Shown: positions 13,869-26,791 of the stretch, piece after piece
How positions within the stretch are numbered: position 1 is the stretch's first letter
Layout: every line of letters begins with the position of its first letter
Assembly (NCBI RefSeq): GCF_037975245.1
Contig: NC_092582.1
Span: forward strand, 13,576,077-13,640,076
Source: Apostichopus japonicus
Lineage: Eukaryota > Echinodermata > Holothuroidea > Aspidochirotida > Stichopodidae
Direction: 5' to 3'
Length of the DNA: 64,000 nt
Program-made: the position numbers and the translations under genes
The notes under the pieces: generated by a model
Database searches by the model: none
Told to the model about the DNA's origin: nothing
The model's input: the letters and a program-made list of their open reading frames with translations, nothing else

Positions 13869-15167
13869 AGTATAAATAAATATGTGTAGTGAAACACATC
13901 CTTTTTTTTTGTACATATTAATATACCAGGGAGGTGTTCCCCTCTTATACTGAATAAAATGAATAGACGACAGACCGCCTTTAACGTCGGTAAGTGCGAC
14001 GCGCTTTATGTCAGGTGCAGTGACGGGACCGGGAATCTTTATCAATAGGATGTGGGTAGTGGTGTTGATTAGTTGTGGGGGGAGGGGGGTGCTGGATTAA
14101 CTGATGTCATGTAGGTGGAAATTGTATGAGGGGAAGGAGTATGGGCGGGCGGTACCATGATAAGAGTTCTAACCAGCATGGACAATCTGTGGAAGCGGAA
14201 ATAGATTCCCATGCGGTGCAGGTAATCATGGTTAAGACATCACAAAGACCAATGAGAGAAATGATTGGACTAGGTCATGCGTCACAGATCTGGCATATGA
14301 CGCTGAACCCACAATCTTTAAAACAAGCAGTAATTTGTCATGACCGTGAACAGTTCCCCGGCTGGTATAGTGCGTAATGGATATACAACAGTATAGTTTA
14401 ATGGTTATAGGTTAAATGTTAAATGGTTTTGTCTATGTATGGGTCAAGAAAATCCCAGAACATTGAACAATTTCCTTTTTACCGAAAGGCCAAAGTGACA
14501 CTTTCAAGCTGTATTTTGAGTTGAAATTGACATTATTTGTTCGAGTGTTGTTTTGACCTTTCCAATAAGGATGCTGGAAATATAATCTGTTACTAAAAGT
14601 TTGGATGACATAAGGCAAAACTTTTATCTTGACATGTCATTATCCACACAAAAAAGGAGGGGAAATGTTAGGAATATTTCTATATAGCTGTTTTGGTTTT
14701 CCAGTTATTCAGGTTAAAGTATATGTTATATCTCTCTGTAGTGCTCCTTTAAGGCTAAGTTGATGATGTCATTGGCTCCTGAGTCCAGGCCTAAATTGTA
14801 AATGTTAATCCACTGTTTCATGAATCGAATAAATCAACCGAACAATTTTTTTTTTTAACTTCACATGAACAACAGAAACCCCCGCGGATGACATCCAACA
14901 CCATTTGTCCTTAACGTTGTTTGTAATGCCTTATAAGAATCCTACTATTTGATGCTTGCATAAAACTTCTGTTTTCCGATTGAATTGTGAGCCCGTAATG
15001 GACTGTATGGTGTTATACTATATTAAGACGTCCAGTCTCTTTAACTGATGGACCTCAGATGTTTAAAGGGTAATTTTCTTAAATCTTAAAAGTGGTTTAG
15101 AAAGACAACCTGGAATGCATAGCTGCATTGTGTGTTAACGATCTACGACATATCAAAACTAATTAAG

Positions 15168-15281
15168 TTTGTGCCTAATCTCATGAACAAAGAACATTTT
15201 TCTCAAAACATTTTAACTATACATTTTGTGCCTAATCTCATGAACAAAGAACATTTTTCTTAAAACATTTTAACTATAAAT
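15168..15281. repeat. 57-bp tandem duplication
   Basis: Two nearly identical 57-bp units begin at 15168 and 15225 (TTTGTGCCTAATCTCATG...). They differ at only a few bases, so the duplication is recent. No gene overlaps it. Confidence 0.9.
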
Positions 15282-16031
15282 TCTAAAAATAACGGTGATG
15301 ACATTTGTGGTCTGATATTTTTTCGGGGAGCGGGTGAGTGGGAAGGGGGGGGGGGGGTTGGGAAGATTTGAGGAGGGCGGGGAGGTGGAGTTAGTGTTTG
15401 CAAGATATTTTATAACACTGTGTTAATGAGTGGCTATGTAAATATAGCTTGAGCTACCCTCTTCTCGCCCCCAACCTCTTCCCCGCAGTCCTCGTCCTCA
15501 CAGACACTTTTCACACACAACGCTAAACGTACTACTGTTATGTCCTTGAGAATCCCATTCTTAATTGCGCACTTATATAACACTAATAATTATATACTAT
15601 TCCTAATGGAGTTATTAATTGTTATTAGAATAGACTAATAAAAGAAGTTATTTATACGTCGCTATTGACACAATATCTCTATAAGCCTGACCGTTTTCAT
15701 AGTCTGCAAACCCTTTTTCTCCCCTATAGAAGGTGTCAAATAGCTTCAATTAGTAACAACAGACAAACCAGCAGGGTCTTCTATATGTAGGTCGGTAAAA
15801 AGTTAATTCAGTAAAATTATCTATTTGAAAGGAAAATTTCGATAATTTGCGGCGACTTTAATTGAAACGATAAAGGACACAGGTCACAACTTCTTACATG
15901 ATATTGCTAAAATATTACACAAAACGTCAGAACTATACACGATTGATCGACCCAGGTGGTATTTACCTTATTCGACCACAAAATTGTCGTCCATTCGACT
16001 TCGTTCAGTTGATATGACTATACCGTGACGT

Positions 16032-16220
<189 letters not shown>

Positions 16221-18611
16221 TATAGTATATACTAGTCTGTTCAAGGTGGCATGAAATGGCTTCACAAACAGTCGTTTTACCTATCACGCTGCAGGGGTGG
16301 GATGGGGGGCGGGGCTAAGAACAAAAAAAAATCGGCCAACGGAATGTGACTGACACAGCTGTCCAGTATCGCTTTCGAGAAGGTCTGTAAATTGAAACAT
16401 TTACTTCAATGTACTACTCAAACGTGATAAATGTTTCACTTCTATATAGGCATATATTTGATGGTCAGTTCGTTTTAAACCTTAACAGAGTTCAATAATA
16501 TACCTATAGACTTTTAACATTGACGCATTTTAAATTTGGGTGACCAGTCCACTTATAGATCTGAAAATAAGAAATAGATCGACAAAGGAAAACGAAGACA
16601 TGTCATCAACTTTGGAATTTAAATAGCAAACGGGGCAAAGACTTATGAACACGTTATTTTTTTTTACCTGAGAAAAAGGAGTACACATTTTTTCCCCTCA
16701 TCCGCGAACTAATATTTATAAACCACTTCTCTTACAAAAGTGGCAGTAATTTAAGCCAGTTCGAACGGCACGTGTGCGTATAATCTTGAAATAAGTACGG
16801 TAAAAGCTTAAAGCAGCTTCTTTTAATTTGGTCCGCAATTTTCTCAAACCCGATACTGAGTATTTATTCACAAATAAGATTTCAATTTATCGAACTAAGA
16901 AAATCTTTTAGCGTTTTCAATCAAATGAACTTGAATCAAGAGTATAGTTATAATTGAAGATATTGATTACATCCTGAACATTTGGTTGTCCGGACACTTT
17001 CCATAGTAACATTTAACACAGATAACAAAAATACTAAAGAAACATTGACATTTCAAAATGTCTAACTTCTTCTTCACTAGTCGAAATGAAACTTGGCTGG
17101 CCAAACAAACGAAGATTTTACTCTCATTTTTAGTATCATACAGGACCGACCAATAAAGTTGATCAAACTCAACTCAGAAAGCTGCTTTAAAAATTCTTGT
17201 ATCAGGATTAGGCCTAAACCCCCCCTACGTGTATACTACAATGACCCTGTTTCCGATTCATAATCTCATGTAGTATATGATCTGGTCATTGACTTTAAAT
17301 TGATTTGGTTGTAAATACAGTCATGGTGATTGCTGGGTAGATATATTAAATCACTCAGCGTTAATTATATCACATTTGCAGGCAACACTCGTCAGGCTAT
17401 ATGGTAAAAGACTATTCGCATTTCTATTCAAAATAGCCTTGACAAGTCTCCTGAAATAATTATGTACTGTTTTTTCCATAAGTAATTGGCTTAAATCTAA
17501 TTAAGCAGCATTTTGTTAAAGGTTATGGTAAACGTCACTGTTTATGGCAACGATAGAAAATGTCATTCAATATATTTTAATATAAGAAAAGAGAATAATT
17601 AAGAAACAAGGAATAAAGGTTTGACTCCCGTTTCGGGGGGTGGGGGTGTCGCGAGCCAAGAAGGGCACTTTTATTAAAACGATATATTAACATTAGAGTT
17701 AATTAAAGACTGTATCGAGGAGCTGTCGCCACCATCAATTTAGCTTTGAAGGTCAAACAAAATCCCAGAAATATATTTTGAAAACTAGATATCTTGAAGG
17801 GAAACAAAACAACACCGGAATTAATATTACAAACATTACTAGCAGAAAAGAGACTAAACTTTTTGCCAAATTCTTTGCTTGTAACAATTTATTCAAGATA
17901 AGATAAGAAAAGATTTAACAATATAAACGCAGTCTGCTTTGCCTGCATCGTTTATGCGAACCGCAGAGGAAGTTGTTATTGAGCTTGGTGGGGGAATAAG
18001 CAACTTATTATTACTATTACATATGTATATTTATCAATAACAATTTCCTGCTCATATTTGCACCTTTTTTCGTGTGCGAAAAGACACATTACAGTAGGAA
18101 GGTTAACATATGAAGGACGAAAAGCAGCAAGGCTGCTATCTCAGCTAGTGACCAAAAAATACATATATATATTGAATCGTGCAAGTATCATCAATGATAT
18201 ATTACTAAGCCTCATATATCTGTTTACGACCAGTTGGGGAGGACACCTGTAAATATTTATTCTTATACTGGATATTTTGTATCCCACAAAGTCAATGTAT
18301 TCAAATTGAATTTATTTGTAAATATTCAAAGTTTTGTCACTCTTGCATACACATATATAATATACTGTGAGATGTCTTATCCAATAATCCCACTAATTGC
18401 ACATAATTTTCGAGCAGATTTATTGTCGGACACTTTAAGAAGACAAACTTTACTACCGGTGCCGTCGAATGGGGACTCCAAGGCAGTGAAATTACTATCA
18501 ATTATAGAGTCCTTTTATAGAGACAAAGGCTAGAGAATGGTGGTTTGCGAATATTGATCGGTTTATCATAGAATCGTTATCGGAATCTATTTATACCTGT
18601 CATTCGTGAAT

Positions 18612-18725
18612 GCCCCTCCACCGGGATTCGAACCCGGGCCTCCCGCTTTATGCGGACACCCTAACCACTAGGCTATGGATGCTGATTGTATATCTAGAGG
18701 TTCGAAACCGGTAAGGAAGGTCGTA
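18612..18725 (-). mobile_element. tRNA-like repeat, family 3, copy 1
   Basis: The minus strand carries a tRNA-like unit (18612-18683) with an A-box-like TAGCCTAGTGGTTAGGGTG and a perfect B box GGTTCGAATCC. The T stem is complete (CCGGG/CCCGG), the acceptor stem pairs at 5 of 7 positions, and the anticodon arm is degenerate. About 45 bp upstream of the unit (TTCCTTACCGGTTTCGAACC and flanks) is also shared with the copy at 35761-35876, so this is a dispersed repeat rather than a working tRNA gene. Confidence 0.65.
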
Positions 18726-20139
18726 TAAAACTATGGTGCAGAATTAAGTATAGGCTATAGTTATTCATTCTTGCGTTGAGACCATTTTGCTCGTACTCGT
18801 ACAAACGGGGATTTATACTCGTATACACTGTTAAGTCTGGGTGTGTTTACAACATTATGTAGCCTATATGGTTCTGCCAAAAGCAAGACATACATTGAAA
18901 TGCTATTCATACGTCAATACATGTATACTCTGGAAGAATTGATCCAGGGTCTCCTGAAACTCGCGGAACGCTTTCTCTACTAATTTGAAACTCCATGTTC
19001 CTGGTGAACACCATTAAAGGGTGTGTAGGGATGGGGGGGGGGGGGTCTCCCAAATGAAACTTCTCTCCGCTTGCTGCATCCCCTTCAAATGATACGGTAA
19101 GCATTGTCAAATACAAGTGCAGAGACAATATAGCAATGGTCAAATGGGACCTGGGCTCATTTATTAATTATAGGGCAACCACCGTTCTGAACTTCTCCAT
19201 ACAATCTGCGTAACACATACCATCGGGGAAATGTAATAGGCTGGGCTGTTATAAATCTCGCACTCTATTAGGCCCTACCCCCCCCCCCCCCACCCCTGTC
19301 GCATTAACCGTGTAAGATACAATAACCAGAAAGCAGTCTAGTTTATACTGTATATGGAATCCGACCCGATTGATAGAGCAACTGAGGAAATGTATCCCGA
19401 AGTCAAGTACCAGAACATCATACCGGATAACTTGATCATTACAAAGGTATTATCCTTCTAAAAGTTGATGACAGATAACAGTCATTAGTGGGAGTTGCAG
19501 TTGGCAAGCTTACAAGGTTTTCAGACCTTTTCCTCTATTGACTTCAAATAACCTTCCTTCAGCATGATATTTAAGCAAATGTTTGGACAATATCAGTCCC
19601 AAAATTCTAGCAAGAACAACGTTGTGTAATAGGTGAAGGTCAAGTGTTTCGTGTCAAAATAAATCCCTGAGGCCTTTAATATTGAGAATTCAGAGCAGTT
19701 TATGATATTGTGCAGTAATAACTGACTGAACTTAGATAAAAATGACAACTTAAACAGCATCTTAAACCTGTACCGTATGGTGAGAGCATGGAAGACGTAT
19801 ACCCAGATATAGTGAGAGCAATGAAAAATTGCCCCGACATGCATGGTGTAAACTTCCAGGTATTACTAGTTATGTTCTTTAAAATGCAAATAATTCTCAA
19901 TTTCATAAAAAAAATATCAATTAAGGTCTGACCAAATATATGTGCTTTCCTGTACACAATGTCCTTGCACAAAATGTCAAGCTAAAACCCAAGCTGTACT
20001 ATACTGACCACTCCCTAACTAAGAAGAAAGAGTTTGAGGGACTGAATTCTGCTAGCCTTAAACTACCATTGACTTGAAGCAAATTAGAAGTCTCAACTTG
20101 AAAACAAAATTGTCCAGCTGCTGTGTTTTACACTTTCCG

Positions 20140-20830
20140 GCTTGCTGACCTCAAGTGACCTTTGACCTTTAAAAAGAATTACTGGGCTCTTGTACTAATT
20201 ATAGGGAAGTCATATACCAATATGACACGTGATGAAACTGCCTATACATTATATACCAGCTACTGCAGTTTTCTATTAAAATTATCGTATTTGCATAGTG
20301 TTCAAGTTTCGACACCTGGTGACCTTAAATGAACTCTGACCTATATCAAACTGTGTACAAACTATACATACCTTGCGTATATGAGCTCCTTTCATGTTCT
20401 GGAATATAGCATCTTTGATATTTTCACATTTTGCCTTCTGATGACCCCAAATGACCTTTGACCTACACCACAAACAACAGGGTTCGCTGAACTAATTACA
20501 GAAAATCCACATGCCAATTATAAGAACTGCACAGTTTGAACTTCCTGTAACTTCTACTTCTTGAGATACCGTATTGCACGGTGAACAATGTTTTCAGACT
20601 TTGATCCGTGCTGACCTCAAATGACCTTTGACCAATACCAAAAACAATCACAAACCAGTTCTTCTTCCTAAGGGGAACCTACATACCAAATATGAAATAT
20701 ACCCCCCTGAGTTATCCTTCTGAAGTTATGGCGTTTACGGGCAAGTGTCACATACACGCGCACGCCATCACCGTCGCATAGATTCATGCTGCCTTCGGCA
20801 AGGGATCAAAAACAAAACAAAAATTGTTTT
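20140..20830 (+). repeat. Dispersed repeat with internal periodicity and DR1-like motifs
   Basis: The motif TGACCTCAAATGACCTTTGACC or a variant recurs about every 170-180 bp. Exact TGACCTTTGACC cores lie at 20156-20167, 20452-20463 and 20622-20633, with a degenerate one near 20330. Each unit is followed by similar text (ACTAATTA..., ACATACCAA..., GTTTGAAC...). The block ends in a CG-rich segment (CACGCGCACGCCATCACC) leading to a run of GATCAAAAACAAAA. It looks like an old interspersed element. The core on the other strand, GGTCAAAGGTCA, matches the DR1 site bound by HNF4, RXR and COUP-TF type nuclear receptors. Confidence 0.55.
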
Positions 20831-21375
20831 TTAACGAACTGAAACAATTAATCAGCGGAATCAAATGAAGAATTAAGCTACATATAGTATAATCCTTTCA
20901 ACCACCTAGAGTGTAATTTGAAAACTTTGGCGTTCCTTCTGACAGTCAATTTGACTTGTACAGACAGGTATTTGCCCGCAGTAGTTTATTCACGTGACTA
21001 AACTTAGTTTTTAGTTTTAATTTTTTTTTCTTCGTAAACGAAGTATTCACATTGCATTACTAGACGACCCACTGTGTGGTTTTGTGTGAAAGAAAAACCA
21101 CGAAATTTTTGAACTATTCAAGAAAACGATTTATCTCAAGGACATGCATAACGGGTAAGCTTCAATTTAAAACCGCAATCAAACTCAATCAAAGTTGTTG
21201 ATGGCTTTGCCTGTGATATTATAGTTACCTGTATACAAACATATAAGATTATAGATATATATTCCTGTATAAAACCTGTGCAGATTAACTGTATATATGT
21301 ATAATAAGCTCACGGAAAGTTCAGATTCGTGCGAATATCGCGGACCTGTTACCACTTGTTTGGGCGTTCGACTGA

Positions 21376-21550
21376 CAATCTACGGTTTTCCCATCTGAAA
21401 TGACTTCCTAAATTGAAAAGATTCCAAATTTGATTTGAGAAGCAACCCGACGTGACAGTTATAATCCATAAGCCCTTTGCGGGCTTCTCCCACATTCGCG
21501 ATAGTTTAAAAGCGTCGTAAAAATAATTGCCTGATTATTATTGATTATTA
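21376..21550 (+). mobile_element. SINE family 2, 5'-truncated copy
   Basis: This segment matches the body of the element at 43070-43365: GGTTTTCCCATCTGAAATGA, AAAAGATTCCAAATTTGA, GGCTTCTCCCACATTCG and GTCGTAAAAATAATTGC in the same order. The tRNA-like head is missing and the end runs into an ATTATT-rich tail. 5' truncation is usual for copies made by reverse transcription. Confidence 0.75.
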
Positions 21551-22427
21551 ATATTATACTTAATATATTCATGTTTACCGTATTGTGTATTTTCATTAGA
21601 AATCGTGCATTATATTCTTAAAGGCCAGTGTAAATAAAACAGCAGGTCTGGTTGGTAATTCACGGTTGGCTTGTTAAACATGCATCACAGAGTGAATATC
21701 ATGACAATTGGAATGAAAATGTTGGCATTTTTCTTGACATAAAAAGTTAAACCACTCCTCTAGGCAAATAATATTTTGGCAAAAAGTGTGCATTTTTATG
21801 AAATGATCAGTACAGAGAACTTTGAAAGTCTAATGTCTAAGCAAATATTGCATATGTATCACACTTCACATAATTCTGAACAAGAAGATTATCACAGGGA
21901 AGTCTCTATATGTACGGAGACTGGGGTAGAGAGTGGATCCAGTTTTTGTTTGGGGGGGGGGGGGGGTGAGGGTTCACAGAGGGTGATTTGTCTTAAAAAA
22001 GAAGAAAAGGTATATCTACTGAGATGACTTCACAGACCATATAATACTTCCTGGAGAAAAGGGGGTGTTTAGCTATATAGGTTCCATTCCGCCGCATTCA
22101 ATCAAACATATATCGAGGTATAATGAAAGATAATGAAGTTTTCAACGAATAAAGTGCAGAATATTTTGCTCATATATTTATAAGATAAGTGTACTGCACT
22201 ATGACATACAATTATGCCATTGAACCATTTGTAATATATATTTAAGCCCCGCCGAATGTAATTTCCTAGATGGCTAAAGGTGGATTCCACCCTGGTCTTG
22301 TGTAAGTAGGTTAAGCACCTCTACTCATTGCATATCTATCATACAGTTTAATGCTCACACGACATGATATCCTCTTGACAAATACATTAAATCTTAAGTC
22401 AATATACACAAAGCCATAAGTTCCTCC

Positions 22428-23990
22428 CAGTGGCGTAACGTGCGGGAGTGGTATTTCTCAAATTAATACCAACCAATTGCGTCTAAAGTTAAATATTATC
22501 CTATCATTTTGCTTTCTGTCATCTCTACAAGCCCCCCACCAATCCCCTCCCTGCGCCACACACACTACCCAACGAGAAAACCTGCGCTTGTTATATCATA
22601 TGTATGTTTATAACTTTATACCATAGTTATATCGACCGTCCGATGTAAATCCGATATTGTTAAAATAACTTTTAAAAAGGACGAAAAAACTGAACCCAAT
22701 TGTAAAAATTCCCATCGCTACAGTATTATTGAATTTTTAACTTTATTCAAATGCTAAACTTGATTCGGCAGATAACAAATTTTACTGCCAAAAAAAAAAA
22801 AAAAATCCAATAGCTTTTGTAGACAAAGTGTGAACGATAAATTTATGTAATGTAAACAGTATGAGAACAGAGCACACTATTACCAGCTAAGAGTACAGTT
22901 GACTTTCTCCAAGCGCGTAGCCAGGGGGAGATGGGGGAGGTCACCCCCCCCCCTCATGAGAGAAAACAAAGAGTGAGAGAGAAACAAAATGACAACGATA
23001 AAAAGAAAGAGGGGAATAAAACAAGAGATTGAGAAAGGGGGACCACCAGTGGGGGGGGGGGGAGAATTTGGAGAACAACGTAGAGAGGTCTCACACAAAG
23101 TTTCAGAAGTGTTGAAATTGGAATATCTCATTCCCATTATATGACTAAAGAGAGATGTGATATGCATAGCGGTATATCTAAGCCTTTTGACCCCCACACT
23201 TTTGAAGAGCTATTTTTGTATAGGCAGCCTACATAGGGTAACCCTATCGAAAAGGAATGCAAACTACCACATTGTAGACTATGCATATACAGGGGCAGAA
23301 ATGGAACTAAAAAGGTTTTTGGCTTGTATTCGCTCGACTTGGTCGGTAAAATTCTCCGGTTGTGTTGCAGAATAACTGGCAACACTGTATATGCTGTAAA
23401 CTTTAAACTGGTGTATATCACACCGTGACACCATCGTATTGTTTGTTTTGTATTAAACAAGCTATACTGCCACGTGTGTGCCACGGATTTGACTAGGCCG
23501 CCATAGAATTAGCTTCTATTTTGAGTGAGTTATTACATATTTGAATAATTTCTACCCAACGAATCAATATTAGGCTAATCTTATGCAGTATTGTGAACAT
23601 TTTAATATAATATTACATGGCATAACTCTCGGCCGATTTGGAAAATATTTGAAAGCTCTGAAGCCTCTATTAGCCCACTATATCGCATAACGTTCTCGTT
23701 AACAGGTCAAGAAATGGAATCCACCTCACCTCCTAATATACAATTCTGGCTACGCGCTTGACTTATACTCCACAATATATATCAAGTTCATATTTTTAGT
23801 TAGCAAATGGAACTCAGAAATAAACTATTCAATTTGAGTAACGAAACAAACAGTACCGTTACCATGGTTTCAAGTGTTTGGGAATGGCGCAAAATGGAAA
23901 ATACCTAAAATACCCTCCTCCCACTCGACCTCTTCCACACCCCCTCTCGGCCCCCCCCCCCCCCGATGAAAAAATCTGGTTACGCCACTG
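22428..23990. mobile_element. hAT-like non-autonomous DNA transposon (outer element)
   Basis: The left end at 22428 begins CAGTGGCGTAACG and the right end at 23990, read on the minus strand, begins CAGTGGCGTAACCAG, giving inverted termini. The flanking 8 bp are GTTCCTCC on the left (22420-22427) and GTTCCTCA on the right (23991-23998), a 7 of 8 target-site duplication. CAGTGGCG-type ends with 8-bp duplications are typical of hAT transposons. No transposase reading frame is present, so it is a deletion derivative or MITE. A second element (22910-23760) sits inside it. Confidence 0.65.
22910..23760. mobile_element. Nested hAT-like MITE (inner element)
   Basis: CAAGCGCGTAGCCAG at 22910-22924 and its exact reverse complement at 23746-23760 form 15-bp terminal inverted repeats, followed inward by G-rich sequence. 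The flanks (ACTTTCTC and ACTTATAC) agree at only 5 of 8 positions, so the target duplication is weak or decayed. No transposase is encoded. The ends resemble those of the outer element, suggesting a related family. Confidence 0.55.
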
Positions 23991-24518
23991 GTTCCTCACC
24001 TTTTTTATTTTTTAGAAATCAGTTCCACATTTGAAGGATTTTTAGGAATAACTTATACCCCATGGGTGGTTAAACTGTGGACATGTGCTTTTTATTATCA
24101 AATTTTTACGCATTTCCTTAAAAAAAAATTGTCCATGTTTCAAACAGATGAAAAGTAACTTTCGCAAAAGTAACCAAGATTTCAATTTTTCCATATGGAT
24201 AACGAATAGATTTAAAAACGGCTAATGTTAGTGTCTAGACTAAGTATCCGTCAAACACTGCAGGCCAATAAAAACAATGGGGTTTAGGGTCTTGATGGGT
24301 TTCTTCACTGTTTATACTCACATTAATTGCTGTTTAAAATAAATACACCCACACACACACATGTATATATATATATATATTTATATAAATATATATATAT
24401 ATATTTATTTGTTTGTTTGTTTATTCATATATTTTTTTTATTTTTTTATTCATCACTATCTAAGCGATAATGATTTCGGTATCTACACTTAATACCGGGT
24501 CTCTCCCTTCACAGAAAC

Positions 24519-24534
24519 CCTGGGTCCGCCACTG
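24519..24534 (-). repeat. hAT-like terminal sequence, single end
   Basis: On the minus strand CAGTGGCGGACCCAGG matches the terminus style of the element ending at 23990. I found no partner terminus or target duplication nearby, so it is probably a decayed or truncated element. Confidence 0.4.
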
Positions 24535-26612
24535 ATGGCAAACATACGTGATGGTCGATATATAGGCGACGAGGCCTAAAGTGTAGTCACCACTGCCCTT
24601 TGCTGGTTCAAACCACTGGACAATAACACCTATATCGTCCAAAGCCCAGTCAGTTTTGGCGTAACTTACAAATATATATATATATAGTCATACATGCATG
24701 AAGTTGGCTATTAATTTCAAACGGAGAAATGGCTTAAGAAGAGTTAAAGACCATCGATCCAATTTATTTGACTTCCTTGTTTCTTCGTGTAATTTCTAAG
24801 AGCACCCAACGCGACTATGTCGTGGTAAACTCTGGACACGTAGGTAATATAGTATGATCTGTCTTGCAATTGAGCCTGTATCATATAAGAATATAATATT
24901 GTATAAGGACTCCATGCAAAGTCGTACGCGAGTCCTTAAGTACGATTGGAATTTTGGTTTGATATCTACAGATGCAATAAATGGAGTGAACAGATCTGTT
25001 CCTATATTAAACCATTAAGCGCGTTTAAAGACTAATCGGGGTATACCCTTAGGGAATATTTAGCTGCAAGGGGCATCTGCGAAAATTTGTGGCACTTTAT
25101 AACACCGTTTTATCAGTATTCGATTCTATTGAAAGTTGGTCTAAATCCCCACTTTATATAGGACATGTCAAAGAGGACGTAACAATGACAAAGTTGACCC
25201 AAGGGAGGAAAGGCTATGGGATAATCTTTTAATGGGGCTTTCATGAAACCTATAAACTAGTTCACGGTATCATAGCTTGTATAATCGAGGGCCACTCATG
25301 TTGGATAAATATAGAACCCTATTGGAAAGATCAAAGGATGTGTATTGGAGATAAAGAGTTTTAAAGAAAGCGATGGTCATTTAAGGATAATGCGGGATCT
25401 ACGCCCATCTGATATGAAAAGACCCCAGAATACACTGCAGTATTGGGATGAAAAGTTTGTCAGAAGGGAAGGTTACGGTATGCTGAGCAAGTGTTAGGAC
25501 AGGGCTTCTTTATTGTAGAGGTCTGACATAATGGACCCATCTCAAGTTAAATGCCATTCCCTTGTTTTACCTTCATGCATGCATGTAGATTTAATCTCAT
25601 CAAATAATTCTTTTCGGTTTAAAAAAAAAAATACTGCTGGTTGTCACAATCAAATTCTTCCGATAGCAAGTTGTCACATGTTTAATGTGTGACCATAGCT
25701 TGGTCTTTCTAGCATATTTCTATGTGAAAGATTTGTAACATCTTGAGAACATCATTCCTGATTGCCTACAGAATGCGTTAGATCACAAACTGGTAAAAAG
25801 TGCGGTACTCGACCAAATTTTCTCTGGCCCGCGGGAAAGGTTTTTAAAGCCCTTTTCAATGTGGTCCGCAGAACAGTAACACAATGGTAAACATGAGATA
25901 TGTATACTTGGGGAAGTTGGTATATATCTGGCCTATACTTGCGACAGGACACTCCAAAATGGGCAGTTCGCCCAATTGGTTTCGGCCTCACGAATTCATG
26001 GTACAAAATTTCACTGTGGCCCGAAAAAAAAAGTCTCGAAACATTCCGTGCTACCGGTAACCCATGAAATATCTTAATGAGAAGAATGCATTGGTATGGC
26101 ACACTGTAAATCCGGATGGGGGGGGGGGGGGTGGGGGACATTTGTCCGTAGGTTATCATTTTTCTAGCATATTAATGTATTACATATCTGAGCAACGGTC
26201 CATTTTTGTTTGTCACTTTCTGGATTGTTGCATCGAACTAGGCCTTAGTTTTATCCTTGATTAAGTATAATACAAGGTTTGCATGTGAATGTTCCGACCT
26301 CTACCTTTAACCCTATATCCGATACATGTTAGGCTAAATACGGATGGCCATAAAGTTATAGCTTTAAGTAAACTACTTGGAAGGACGCGGCCTTTGTATT
26401 CATGAGATCCCTGTTTAGAACATATATATTTATGGTCTAAATTTCTTTTATGAAAAGTGGTAAAGAAATATTTTTTTTTTAAAACTTGAAATATCGATGT
26501 ATTTCTGCATGTTAACGGTTGTAATAAAGTGTAGGGCTCAGAATGGTGAACCCCTAACCAGTTGCGATGCTTGCTGCAGAGTCATACATGCATGACAAAA
26601 ACCTATATATAC

Positions 26613-26667
<55 letters not shown>

Positions 26668-26752
26668 GGCTATATATATATATAGGCTATATATATATAT
26701 ATAGGCTATATATATATAGGCTATATATATATATAGGCTATATATATATATA

Positions 26753-26788
<36 letters not shown>
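26613..26788. repeat. Compound (TA)n array with TATAGGCTATA variants
   Basis: TA dinucleotide runs are punctuated five times by AGGCT at spacings of roughly 15-22 bp, forming a young higher-order repeat. The flanks contain further TAGGCCTA/TAGGCTATA words. Confidence 0.9.

Positions 26789-26791
<3 letters not shown>

Noticed and set aside
18612-18683. Functional tRNA gene
   Set aside because: Anticodon arm is malformed and the acceptor stem has mismatches. A related copy at 35805 shares upstream sequence, indicating a dispersed repeat.
24886-25560. Possible degenerate coding trace
   Set aside because: Some translated stretches look protein-like, but stops occur in all frames and no family could be recognised.
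25752-26159. 135-residue minus-strand ORF
   Set aside because: It begins at a poly-G run and has no recognisable domain. The sequence looks like an interspersed repeat, and no splice signals support it.
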